This document shows, piece after piece, positions 47,322-56,830 of a stretch of 64,000 nucleotides of DNA (its first letter is position 1; each line of letters starts with the position of its first letter). A program made the position numbers and the translations under genes. Under the pieces are notes generated by a model. That model saw only the letters and a list, made by a program, of their open reading frames with translations. It searched no databases and was not told the DNA's origin. This DNA is from CBDANW01 sp965197825 (GTDB taxonomy: Bacteria; Acidobacteriota; Vicinamibacteria; Marinacidobacterales; DATDRI01): contig CBDANW010000003.1 in the NCBI GenBank assembly GCA_965197825.1, forward strand, positions 806,001 to 870,000, given 5' to 3'.

Positions 47322-47831
47322 CTACCAAGTTCCTTCGCGGATCTCCTTGCGGATCTTCCGCTTCATCAGATCGCGCTTGAGCACGCCGAGCCTTTCGAAG
47401 AAGAGTTTCCCGTTCAGGTGATCGATCTCGTGGCAGAAGGCGCGCGCAAGGAGCTCTGTTCCCTCCATCGTGAACTCCTTGCCTTTGAGATTTTGCCCTT
47501 TGACCTTCACCCAGGCGGGGCGGACGACCAGGCCATGGTAACCGGGAACGGAGAGGCAACCTTCTTCCTCTTGCTGCTCGCTTTCTTGTTCGAGCATTTC
47601 GGGGTTCGCCATGATGACGAGCTGCTTCGGTTCTTCTCCGGACGTGGTGTCGATGACGATGAGACGGATATTCAAGCCGATTTGTGGAGCGGCCAGGCCG
47701 ATGCCGGGGGCGGCGTACATGGTCTCGACCATGTCTCGCGTGAGCTCCTCCAACGAATCGGGGAAATCCGTTAGGGGCTCGGAGGCTTTGGCCAGCTCCT
47801 CGTCGCCGAACTTAAGGATGGGCTTTAGCAT
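47322..47831 (-). CDS. def: peptide deformylase
   Basis: This 169-residue metalloenzyme removes the N-formyl group of nascent proteins. All three motifs are present: GIGLAAPQIGLN, EGCLSVPGYHG (metal Cys) and FCHEIDHLNGKLFF (two metal His and catalytic Glu). The start is ATG 47831. It forms a tight operon with fmt. Confidence 0.98.
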   Translation of the reverse strand: MLKPILKFGDEELAKASEPLTDFPDSLEELTRDMVETMYAAPGIGLAAPQIGLNIRLIVIDTTSGEEPKQLVIMANPEMLEQESEQQEEEGCLSVPGYHGLVVRPAWVKVKGQNLKGKEFTMEGTELLARAFCHEIDHLNGKLFFERLGVLKRDLMKRKIRKEIREGTW

Positions 47832-47950
47832 GAGTTTCTGGCATCAATTACAGCTCGCTCCCGCCTTCGCTCAGCACTGGCTACCCCGTGAGCTACGGCG
47901 AGGTCTCGCCGTAGTCTTGATGAAGGCGGACGGATCTTCGAAACAGTCCG

Positions 47951-49150
47951 CTAGCGCTTTTGGACAGTGTCGCGCTCCTTGAGAAGGCGCTGGATGCGTT
48001 CCTGATGCGCGTGGTAGTTGGCCACCGTCTCCGTCAGACTGTCGCCACCAAATTTGTCGAGCGCGGCGTCGGCGAGGCTGAGCGCCACCATGGCTTCTCC
48101 TACCACGCCCGCAGCCGGCACGGCACACACGTCGGAGCGAACGCGGGCCGCTTCCACGGGCTTCATGGTTCTGATGTCCACCGAGCGCAGCGGCCTACGG
48201 AGCGACGACAACGGTTTCATGTACGCCTTCAGGCGGAGCTCCTGTCCGTTGGTGACACCGCCTTCGAGACCACCCGCATTGTTGCTCCCCCGGTGGAGTC
48301 CTTCCTCGGCGGAATAGAAGATTTCATCATGAAGCGCGGAGCCGTGCAGGACGGCTGACTCGATGCCGCGGCCGAAGCCCATTGCTTTCATCGCGGGAAT
48401 GGACAAGATCGCCTGCGCCAGTCTTCCGTCGAGCTTTCGGTCCCACTGAATGTGAGACCCCAGCCCCGCCGGCGGTATGTGCGCCACGACCTCGATGACG
48501 CCACCCACTGCGTCTCTGTCCTTGGTCGCGCGATCGATCTCCGCCATCATCTCTTTCTGGAGCTTGGGGTCGGCACAGTTGAGCGGCGCATCTTCGGGAA
48601 TGGCGAGGATTTGCTCCCATGTAGTCTCAGGAGCGTCGTCCGCCCGACTCACCGCGCCAATGCTGATGACATGACTACGGACGTCGCAATCGAAGTGTCT
48701 CAGGAATTGCTTGGCCACCGCACCGGCGGCAACCCGCGCAGCTGTTTCTCGGGCACTCGCGCGCTCCAAAATGTTGCGAAAGTCGTCGATGCCGTACTTC
48801 AGCGCCCCGGCCAGATCGGCATGGCCGGGGCGGGGATTGACTAGCTCCGCGCTCTCGGCATCCTTCGGTTTCGCGTAGAGGGGAATCTTGTCCTTCCAGT
48901 TCTCCCAATCCTTGTTGTGAATGATGAAGCTGATCGGACCGCCGGTGGTCTGGCCGCTGCGGAGCCCGCCCAAGACTTCCACGCGATCCTGTTCTATCTT
49001 CATGCGAGCCCCGCGACCGTAGCCTCCCTGACGTCGACGGAGCTCGAAATTGATGGCGTCGAAATCAAGCGATAGGCCGGCCGGCAGCCCTTCCAGGATT
49101 ACATTGAGCGCCGGGCCATGGGACTCGCCCGCTGTGATGAAACGCAACAT
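47951..49150 (-). CDS. aroC: chorismate synthase
   Basis: This 399-residue FMN-dependent enzyme makes chorismate from EPSP in the aromatic pathway. Signatures present are FITAGESHGPALNVILEGLP (GESHG), RRRQGGYGRGARMKIEQDRV, the RASARETAARVAAGAVAKQ block and SDVCAVPAAGVVGEAMVALS. Length is on the long side of normal. It lies upstream of def on the same strand, with 119 bases between them. A gene tail ending at 49160 immediately precedes its start. Confidence 0.97.
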   Translation of the reverse strand: MLRFITAGESHGPALNVILEGLPAGLSLDFDAINFELRRRQGGYGRGARMKIEQDRVEVLGGLRSGQTTGGPISFIIHNKDWENWKDKIPLYAKPKDAESAELVNPRPGHADLAGALKYGIDDFRNILERASARETAARVAAGAVAKQFLRHFDCDVRSHVISIGAVSRADDAPETTWEQILAIPEDAPLNCADPKLQKEMMAEIDRATKDRDAVGGVIEVVAHIPPAGLGSHIQWDRKLDGRLAQAILSIPAMKAMGFGRGIESAVLHGSALHDEIFYSAEEGLHRGSNNAGGLEGGVTNGQELRLKAYMKPLSSLRRPLRSVDIRTMKPVEAARVRSDVCAVPAAGVVGEAMVALSLADAALDKFGGDSLTETVANYHAHQERIQRLLKERDTVQKR

Positions 49151-49159
49151 GCCCTAAAG

Positions 49160-49252
49160 CTACACCAGATTGGGACTTAGAGTCAATGCGCCGACGTGCG
49201 AGTGGCTCTCGAGACCGGCTCCCGATAGGCCAAGCACGGTTCTGCCGATCCC
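49160..49252 (-). pseudogene. C-terminal tail of a gene interrupted by an IS256-family copy
   Basis: The minus strand reads GIGRTVLGLSGAGLESHSHV, GALTLSPNLV and a TAG, right up to the IS border at 49253. It probably continues the lipoprotein gene cut off at 50713 on the other side of the IS. The two pieces have the right order and strand, but no target duplication joins them, so some sequence may be lost. Confidence 0.4.
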
Positions 49253-50712
49253 GGGGATGTCCCGCCGGATGTTGAATTTGGGGTAGCGGCGGCTCCTTGG
49301 CCGGCCTAAGAATAGGTCTGCCAATAAACCGTCTCCAGAGGGGGACAAGGAGCCACCAATGCCTAGGAAATCGAAGAAGCCAGTAAGAAAGCAAACGCAC
49401 TCGCCTACGGGCAAGGTAGTTGGCCAAGTCGGTCAGATACTGCTACCGATGATAGCTGGGATCGCGGCCACGAAGGCGGATCTGACGGAATGGGTGTACG
49501 AGCAAGGACTGACAGCTCTGCACCTACTGCTCAGAGAGGACGCCGAGGAGATCGCGGGGCTCAAGGGCAAGCACGAGAAGGAGCGAACTCATAACCACTG
49601 TGGGAGCACGAACGGAGAGCTGAGCTTCGGTGGTCGTCGCATCCAAGTGTCGCGACCTCGAGTTCGCTCGAAGTCGGGCGAGGAGGCGTCGCTTCCACAC
49701 TTCGAAGCCTTCCGCGAAGAAGACCCGCTTCCAGAGCGAGTGTTGAATCAGATCTTGGTGGGGGTATCGACCCGAAATTACGAATCGAGTCTGGACAAAC
49801 CCACGGCCAAGTTGAAGTCTCGTGGCACGAGTAAGAGTGCCGCCAGCCGTCACCTCGTGAGCCAGACGACTAAGAAGCTCGAGGAATACCTGTCTCGGCG
49901 GCTAGAGGAGTTCGAGCTTGCGGCACTGATGCTGGATGGCCTTGAGGTGGCCGGACAGACCGTCGTCGTAACTCTCGGTATCACAATAGATGGAACGAAG
50001 GTGCCCCTGGGTATATGGCTGGGCTCGACGGAGAACTCTCGGGTGTGCACCGCGATGTTGCAGGACCTTCTCGAGCGAGGCTTGCGCGTCGATGAGTCGA
50101 TTCTCTGCGTAGTGGACGGAGGCAAAGGCATCCGCAAGGCACTCGTCGATGTTTTGGGGGACCTCGCGGTCATCCAAAGGTGCCAGATCCATAAACTCCA
50201 GAATCTTCGCTCGTACCTTCCCAAGTCTCGTCACGCCTACGTGCTCCAGACGATGAAGGAAGCCTACAAGTGCAAGAGTGCCGACAAGGCGCGCAAGCGA
50301 CTTCAGGCATTGGTGTCGTGGCTCGAGCGAAACGGCTACGACGAAGCTGCCGGAAGCCTTCGTGAAGGGATGGAAGAGACACTCACGGTCGTGAAGCTCG
50401 CGCTGCCCGCCTTACTTCGCCAGTCTCTTGCCACGACGAACGCCATTGAGAATCTCAACGGAACCATTCGCAGAGTATCGAGAAACGTCAAGCGTTGGTA
50501 GAGTCCTTCCATGGTTCGCCGATGGACCGCTCTTGGCGTCGTCACCGCGCAGAAAAAGTTCCGGCGTATCAAAGGCTATCGCCATATGGGCGCTCTCGTT
50601 CACGCGCTTAGAAGCAAACAGAAATCTCTTGACAGCGATGAGTTTGCTGCCTAAGAGTATTCACAGGTGCCGCCGCTACCCGACCAAATTCAACAGCGGC
50701 CGGGACATCCCC
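49253..50712 (+). mobile_element. IS256-family element, copy 1
   Basis: The 1460-base element is bounded by GGGGATGTCCCGCCGGATGT (49253) and a matching inverted end terminating GGGACATCCCC at 50712; the repeats stay similar for about 50 bases (TGTTGAATTTGG, GTAGCGGCGGC). It carries one transposase gene. The flanking 8-mers (CCGATCCC, GGTTGTGC) do not match, so no target duplication is seen. Confidence 0.9.
49359..50654 (+). pseudogene. IS256-family transposase with an in-frame TAG (copy 1)
   Basis: ATG 49359 opens a Mutator-type transposase with the catalytic Asp residues in AALMLDGLEVAGQT and ILCVVDGGKGIRKAL, the CQIHKLQNLRSYLP block and the Glu region TTNAIENLNGTIRRVSRNVK. A TAG at 50499-50501 follows VKRW. 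The same frame then continues with family-like sequence (SPSMVRRWTALGVVTAQKKF, RRIKGYRHMGALVHAL) to a TAA at 50652-50654. The C-terminal 51 codons are therefore separated by one amber codon. The second copy has the same TAG. Confidence 0.85.
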
Positions 50713-51139
50713 GGTTGTGCAGGATGCCCATACGGGTGAAACCCAGAAGGATCCCTTCGTTGAGCGACGTGGGCGCCTCGTACTCGAATTGGTCGGTCCC
50801 GTTGCCGCCCCACATCTGTTCTCCATCTGCGACGAGGGCGAGCGTGACGCCCGTTCCTCCGAATTCGCCCGAAAACTGGAGGCGAGCACGGTTCCCGTTC
50901 GCTAGGACGGCCTCGCCCTCGAGCCCCGATATCACGGCTCCCGCCGAGCCGGCCGCTCCACGGATGTGGACGCTCTCGGCGCCAAGAAGCCGTTGTTCGA
51001 GCTCTCGAAAGAGCGCTTCCGCGGTGTCCGCGGTGCGATCGGCACCGTCGTCGGTGGCGTCCGAACATGCCGTGACCACTATCGTGCTCGCGATGCCGAT
51101 GGATAGAAACCATAGAGTGTTCTTCGTCAGAGATCTCAT
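50713..51139 (-). pseudogene. lipoprotein gene truncated by IS256-family copy 1
   Basis: ATG 51139 opens a lipoprotein: signal peptide WFLSIGIASTIVVTAC with the lipidated Cys near residue 25, then DATDDGADRTADTAEALFRE and an all-beta region (GAAGSAGAVISGLEGEAVLA). The native sequence stops at GILHN where the IS begins, and seven residues of IS-derived sequence follow. The C-terminal end may survive at 49160-49252. The family resembles LolA/LolB-fold lipoproteins but the match is weak. It lies 19 bases downstream of the sulfatase gene. Confidence 0.65.
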
Positions 51140-51158
51140 GAGTCCGCCTTATTCGGCC

Positions 51159-52502
51159 TCATTGGATGTAGCCCAGGGCTCTCAACTCTTCACGTGTTTT
51201 CTCGTCCAGCCGCGGCACGCCTCCGTCGCGAAGCTTGAACTGGTCGGCCAGTTCCCGGCTCTCGCGCTCCATCTGATCGAAGTATCCCCGAAGCTCTCGG
51301 GCGATGTGCTCGTTGTCTTCGACCAAATTTTCCAGCTCTTCGGGATCCGCCCGGAAATCATACAACTCGGCTCGCTGCCCGGTAGGGTTGTAGAGGAGGT
51401 GCCATTGGTTCCGGTGCACCGATACGAGGTTGGGATGTGTCGCGATCCTGGCCCGATCGGGATCACCATCCGAGACGCCCAGCATCAGCGGTAAGAGATT
51501 CTTTCCCTGGAACGAGAAGGGAGGCTCGACGCCCATCGCAGCGAAGACGGTCGGCATGATGTCGATGGACTCGAGCGGCGTATCGACACGAGACGGAGCA
51601 GTGTCGGGAAGCTTGATGATGAGCGGTATTTGGAGCTGTATGGTGTAGAGCCGGTTGTGGCCGACGTACTCACGCTCACCGAGGCTTTCTCCGTGATCGG
51701 ACGTGAAGATGATCATGGCGGTATCGTAGAGTTCTAGACGTTTCAGCTCGTCTAGGAGCCGTCCGAGAGAAGCATCCACGTACTCGACTTCGGCGGCGTA
51801 CAGATCTCGCAGGAACTCGATGTCCTCCCGTCCCAGCTCTAAGTCGTTGTAGTAGCGGCCCCCACACTTGCCGGGATCGATTTCGCCTTCGTACCATCCG
51901 GCGTGCTTCGTCAGGTACTCCTCGGGAGCCTCGTACGGACAATGTGCCTCGTAGCTATGAAGGAATAGAAAGAACCTTTCTTGCCGGTGCTCGGCGAGCC
52001 ACCTGAAGGATTTCTCTTCGAACGCCGGTAGCTGGTTCCCTTCCGTGACGGGGGGGAGTCTGATGTATTGGTCGAACCCCTTTGAGAAGCCGAACTTGGC
52101 TCTCAGTTGTCCGCCTCCTACGATGCCAGCGGTGGTGAATCCAGCCGATTGCAGGGTCTCGAGGGGTGAAACCAGGTGCTCCACCGGAACGGACTCTCGG
52201 CTCGTCTTGTGGATGCTTGGGTAGAGCGAGTACAGGATAGATTTGTGGGAGGTCGCGGTGGAGGATGCGTGAGAAAGGACGTCGGTGAAGACCACGCTTT
52301 CGGAAGCGAACTGGTCGAGATTGGGGCTGGTGTGGCGCTCCGGATTGTACGATCCCAGGAAATCGGACCGCAGCGTATCGATGGAGATCAAAATGACTCG
52401 GTCCACCGGAGGTATGGTCACCGACGGTTCTTCGGGCCCACATCCAGCGAGGAAAAGAACGCCAAGAATCGATAGATGGCGGATTTGTCTAAGTTGTTTC
52501 AT
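51159..52502 (-). CDS. sulfatase-family (alkaline phosphatase superfamily) lipoprotein
   Basis: ATG 52502 gives 447 residues. The N-terminus is a lipoprotein signal (HLSILGVLFLAGC). The metal-binding N-terminal block is VILISIDTLRSDFLGSYNPE, the C-terminal metal site is MIIFTSDHGESLGE, and the GHNRLYTIQLQIPLIIKLPD region follows. Type I sulfatases need Cys/Ser-x-Pro/Ala-x-Arg for formylglycine formation. The equivalent stretch here is SHASSTATSHKSILYSLYPS, which has Ser but no matching Arg. Activity as a true sulfatase is therefore doubtful, and a phosphodiesterase or phosphoethanolamine-transferase-like role is possible. Confidence 0.85.
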   Translation of the reverse strand: MKQLRQIRHLSILGVLFLAGCGPEEPSVTIPPVDRVILISIDTLRSDFLGSYNPERHTSPNLDQFASESVVFTDVLSHASSTATSHKSILYSLYPSIHKTSRESVPVEHLVSPLETLQSAGFTTAGIVGGGQLRAKFGFSKGFDQYIRLPPVTEGNQLPAFEEKSFRWLAEHRQERFFLFLHSYEAHCPYEAPEEYLTKHAGWYEGEIDPGKCGGRYYNDLELGREDIEFLRDLYAAEVEYVDASLGRLLDELKRLELYDTAMIIFTSDHGESLGEREYVGHNRLYTIQLQIPLIIKLPDTAPSRVDTPLESIDIMPTVFAAMGVEPPFSFQGKNLLPLMLGVSDGDPDRARIATHPNLVSVHRNQWHLLYNPTGQRAELYDFRADPEELENLVEDNEHIARELRGYFDQMERESRELADQFKLRDGGVPRLDEKTREELRALGYIQ

Positions 52503-52525
52503 TAGGGTTCGTGGAGCTCCTTGCG

Positions 52526-52713
52526 TCACAACACCGGTCTCGGCATTAGGCCGACCAGAGCAGCCAGTTTAGGAAAGAGTCCCAGAGAAATCAACAACGC
52601 CGCCACCACGTATCCCACCCGCCGCGCCGCAACGCCGGTGAGGCTGACGACGCCATTGTTCTGTGAGAAGGTCGTGTTGGGCATGGTAACAACGTTCGAC
52701 TTGATTCCCTGGC
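52526..52713 (-). pseudogene. remnant of an NCS2 xanthine/uracil permease
   Basis: The minus strand reads GIKSNVVTMPNTTFSQNNGV, VSLTGVAARRVGYVVAALLI and SLGLFPKLAALVGLMPRPVL before a TGA at 52526-52528. This is the TxFSQN-x-G-x-x-x-x-TGVASR region of nucleobase permeases followed by one membrane helix. Sequence before and after it is unrelated, so about 85 % of the gene is gone. Confidence 0.65.
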
Positions 52714-52739
52714 GGCTTTCCGCCTAACATCATGCATCC

Positions 52740-53627
52740 ATGGCCCCTACGCCGCCCTCGAAAACGTCCCTTAGTGTCGTTCTCATCACGCACAACGCCG
52801 CCGAGCAGCTCGCTCGAACTCTGGACGCCGTCTCCTGGGCCGATGAGATTCTGGTGGTGGATTCCGGGTCCACCGACGGTACCGTCGAGATCGCCGAGCG
52901 GCTGGGCGCGAAGGTGGTCGTGCAGCCCGACTGGCAGGGGTTCGGCTACCAAAAGAACTTCGCGCTCGCGCGTGCGAGCGGCGATTGGATGCTCGTGCTG
53001 GATGCCGACGAGGTCGTCGACCCGCAGCTAGCGAGCGAGATCCAACGGGTGACGCGTTCGGGCGATGGGGACCCAGGGGGGGACCAGAGGGAGGAAACGC
53101 CCGGCTACGCCGTCCAACGAGTCAACTACTTCTGCGGCGTTCGACTGCGGTTTGGTTTGTGGCGGCCAGTTTTCCTGCCGCGTCTGTTTCGAAAAGGCCG
53201 CGGCTGTGTGTCGGACGATGTCGTGCACGAGCGCGTCATCATCGACGGTCCAGTGGCACGACTCGAGGGGTCGTTGCATCACTTCACCTCTGAATCCATC
53301 ACCGATCGCATTCGCAAGAACGACGAGTATTCGAACATCATCGCTCGCGTTCGTTATCAGATCGGTCGGCGAGTGAGTCTCCTGCAGCTTCTGTTCATCA
53401 TGCCGGCTGTGCTGTTTCGCGATCTCGTCCTGCGTCTGGGTTTGTTGGACGGCAGGGCCGGGATCATCGTGGCGGTCACCGGTGCGTTCTACGACTTCAG
53501 CAAGTACGCCAAGATCTGGGAGCTGCAGCGGCGAGCCGCGGCAGGGGAGACCCTGGCTGTAGGCGAGCCGACCACGCCGCCCGCGGCCCGACGCACCCGA
53601 CAAGCCTCGGCGCGATCCCGCGGTTGA
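52740..53627 (+). CDS. glycosyltransferase family 2 (LPS core type)
   Basis: This 295-residue GT-A enzyme starts at ATG 52740. SVVLITHNAAEQLARTLDAV and EILVVDSGSTDGTVEIAERL are the nucleotide-binding blocks, and GDWMLVLDADEVV carries the DxD-like metal motif. GYAVQRVNYFCGVRLRFGLW and RLEGSLHHFTSESITDRIRK match bacterial WaaE/KdtX-like transferases. A C-terminal hydrophobic helix (LLQLLFIMPAVLFRDLVLRL) suggests membrane association. Substrate is probably a lipopolysaccharide core sugar, inferred only from family resemblance. Confidence 0.88.
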   Translation: MAPTPPSKTSLSVVLITHNAAEQLARTLDAVSWADEILVVDSGSTDGTVEIAERLGAKVVVQPDWQGFGYQKNFALARASGDWMLVLDADEVVDPQLASEIQRVTRSGDGDPGGDQREETPGYAVQRVNYFCGVRLRFGLWRPVFLPRLFRKGRGCVSDDVVHERVIIDGPVARLEGSLHHFTSESITDRIRKNDEYSNIIARVRYQIGRRVSLLQLLFIMPAVLFRDLVLRLGLLDGRAGIIVAVTGAFYDFSKYAKIWELQRRAAAGETLAVGEPTTPPAARRTRQASARSRG

Positions 53628-53643
53628 CCCGGAGAACAAGAAA

Positions 53644-53679
53644 AGCCCCGACTCGCTCCTTGCGGAGCCAGCCGGGGCT
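53644..53679 (-). terminator. rho-independent terminator of groEL
   Basis: On the minus strand AGCCCCG (53679-53673) and CGGGGCT (53650-53644) form the base, with GGCTCC / GGAGC in the upper stem, followed by TTTTC. It lies 24 bases beyond the groEL stop. It may also act for the convergent glycosyltransferase. Confidence 0.75.
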
Positions 53680-53702
53680 GCGACCTCAAGCCTAAGGTCG
53701 GC

Positions 53703-55352
<1,650 letters not shown>

Positions 55353-55373
55353 TGTCTTTCCTTGCCTCCCTCG

Positions 55374-55664
55374 TTATCCAAGAATCCCGAGTACTTCGTC
55401 TTCTTTGAGAATGAGGTACTCGTCGTTGTCTAGTTTCACTTCGGAACCGGAGTACTTTCCGATCAGGACCTTATCTCCCACCTTGACTTCCAGAGGGAGC
55501 TTCTTACCATCCTTCAACACGCGGCCGGAACCCACTGCGATGACCTCGGCGGTCAGCGGCTTCTCCTTGGCGCTGTCGGGGATGATGATAGAGCCGACTT
55601 TCTTTTCGTCCGTTTCCTCGATTCGCTTGACGACGATGTTGTCTTTAATGGGTGTGATCTTCAT
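55374..55664 (-). CDS. groS: co-chaperonin GroES
   Basis: This 96-residue lid subunit has the family opening KITPIKDNIVVKRIEETDEK, the mobile loop KVGSIIIPDSAKEKPLTAEV and the roof/strand blocks (VGDKVLIGKYSGSEVKLDND, then YLILKEDEVLGIL). It is preceded by hsp20 and followed by groEL, forming a three-gene heat-shock operon. Confidence 0.98.
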   Translation of the reverse strand: MKITPIKDNIVVKRIEETDEKKVGSIIIPDSAKEKPLTAEVIAVGSGRVLKDGKKLPLEVKVGDKVLIGKYSGSEVKLDNDEYLILKEDEVLGILG

Positions 55665-55698
55665 CTTCTTCCTCCTTGTTCTTCTCTGTTAGCGCGGT

Positions 55699-56145
55699 TC
55701 AGCCGCTAATTGGAATGTGTTTGCTGTTCTTGTCGATTAGCTTTGGCAAGACTACCATCAGGATGCCGTCTTTGAAGTCGGCCTTGACGTTTTCCGCATC
55801 CACCGGAGTCGGCAGCGTGAAAGACCGGCTGAATGGACCGAACGCCCGCTCCATGCGGTGGAAGTGCTCCTGGTTGACCGCCTCCTTCAGACGTCTTTCG
55901 CCCCGGAAGGAGATACGGTTACTGTCCACACGAAGCTCGATCTCGCTCTGCTCGACGCCGGGCAGCTCAGCCTTCAGAATGAGATTGTCCTGAGACTCGT
56001 AAAGATCCACGGTCGGCGACCAAGTGCCGCCGTCGAATTCCCCCGCCTGCGAACGAGACCGAGAAAAGGTCTGATCGAAGAGCCGGTTCATCCGCTCCTG
56101 AAGCGAAAGGAGCTCGCGGAAAGGATCCCACTGCGTTAAGGACAT
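55699..56145 (-). CDS. small heat shock protein Hsp20
   Basis: This 148-residue protein has an alpha-crystallin domain at about residues 40-135 (SPTVDLYESQDNLILKAELP, ELRVDSNRISFRGERRLKEA, FSRSFTLPTPVDAENVKADF, DGILMVVLPK). The N-terminus (WDPFRELLSLQERMNRLFDQ) is typical of bacterial class A Hsp20. It is the first gene of the hsp20-groES-groEL operon and should be de-repressed with it on heat shock. Confidence 0.95.
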   Translation of the reverse strand: MSLTQWDPFRELLSLQERMNRLFDQTFSRSRSQAGEFDGGTWSPTVDLYESQDNLILKAELPGVEQSEIELRVDSNRISFRGERRLKEAVNQEHFHRMERAFGPFSRSFTLPTPVDAENVKADFKDGILMVVLPKLIDKNSKHIPISG

Positions 56146-56175
56146 CTGTACCGTTTGTTTTGCCTAGTCTTGGGA

Positions 56176-56202
56176 GTAGCACTCACTGTGTGTGACTGCT
56201 AA
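56176..56202. promoter_or_regulatory. CIRCE-like operator (two mismatches)
   Basis: GTAGCACTC (56176-56184), a 9-base spacer, then GACTGCTAA (56194-56202) match the CIRCE consensus TTAGCACTC-N9-GAGTGCTAA with two substitutions. It is correctly placed between the promoter and hsp20. Confidence 0.8.
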
Positions 56203-56211
56203 CAAGGCCGT

Positions 56212-56240
56212 ATATTAGGCGTCCTCTTAGCGGTTGTCAA
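56212..56240 (-). promoter_or_regulatory. sigma70-type promoter of the hsp20-groES-groEL operon
   Basis: TTGACA (56240-56235), a 17-base spacer and TAATAT (56217-56212) on the minus strand. The spacing to the CIRCE copy equals that at hrcA, which supports the call. Confidence 0.8.
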
Positions 56241-56360
56241 GCAAAAATTTTAGTGGCATCGGTTTAGATCATAAACGCGTCGATTCTAGGTAAATTGTTG
56301 ATAGAAAAGCCACTTTATTCCGATCCCGGCCTATTCTGCGAGCTGCCGGTTTGGGCCCCG

Positions 56361-56390
56361 TTGACAGGGACGGCGGGGGCCCCTTATCTT
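56361..56390 (+). promoter_or_regulatory. probable promoter of the archease gene (leaderless start)
   Basis: TTGACA (56361-56366) is followed by 18 bases and TATCTT (56385-56390). Transcription would begin at or next to the GTG start at 56397, so the message may be leaderless. Confidence 0.5.
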
Positions 56391-56396
56391 GTCTCC

Positions 56397-56810
56397 GTGC
56401 CCCGCCGCGTGCTCGACCATACGGCAGACTACATGGTGGAAGTTTCCGCACCGACACTCCTGGAGCTGTTCGCTGAGGCCGCTCTTGCTCTTTTCGAGAC
56501 CGTGACCGATGTGAAAACCATTCGTCCCAGGGACGAGGTTTCCTTGAGCGTCGAGGCGGCCGACCGGGAAGAGCTCCTCGTCACGTGGCTCACCGAGCTG
56601 CTATTCCTCCACGAGAGCGAGCGATGGCTCTTTTGCCGGTTCGAGCTGCGGCTGGTGGACGACAAGCGCGTGGAGGGCAAGGCGTGGGGAGAGCGGCTCG
56701 ATCCCGATCGCCATCCCATCGATCGCGAGGTGAAGGCCATCACGTATCATCGTATGGCGTTCGAGCGGGAGGGGGATTTTATCAAGACCCGGATTGTCTT
56801 CGATCTTTGA
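56397..56810 (+). CDS. archease (RtcB activator)
   Basis: GTG 56397 gives 137 residues (RRVLDHTADYMVEVSAPTLL), the normal length and opening for archease. The conserved metal-binding Asp/His are in DHTADY, and LLVTWLTELLFLHESERWLF, then GEAWGERLDPDRHPI-like (GKAWGERLDPDRHPI) and EVKAITYHRMAF with the conserved His and Tyr are present. The terminal FIKTRIVFDL ends in the usual Asp-Leu. Archease assists guanylylation and multiple turnover of RtcB. rtcB follows after 20 bases, forming a two-gene operon. The longer upstream frame is not coding. Confidence 0.92.
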   Translation: MPRRVLDHTADYMVEVSAPTLLELFAEAALALFETVTDVKTIRPRDEVSLSVEAADREELLVTWLTELLFLHESERWLFCRFELRLVDDKRVEGKAWGERLDPDRHPIDREVKAITYHRMAFEREGDFIKTRIVFDL

Positions 56811-56830
56811 CCGGGACGTAGGAGACCGTC

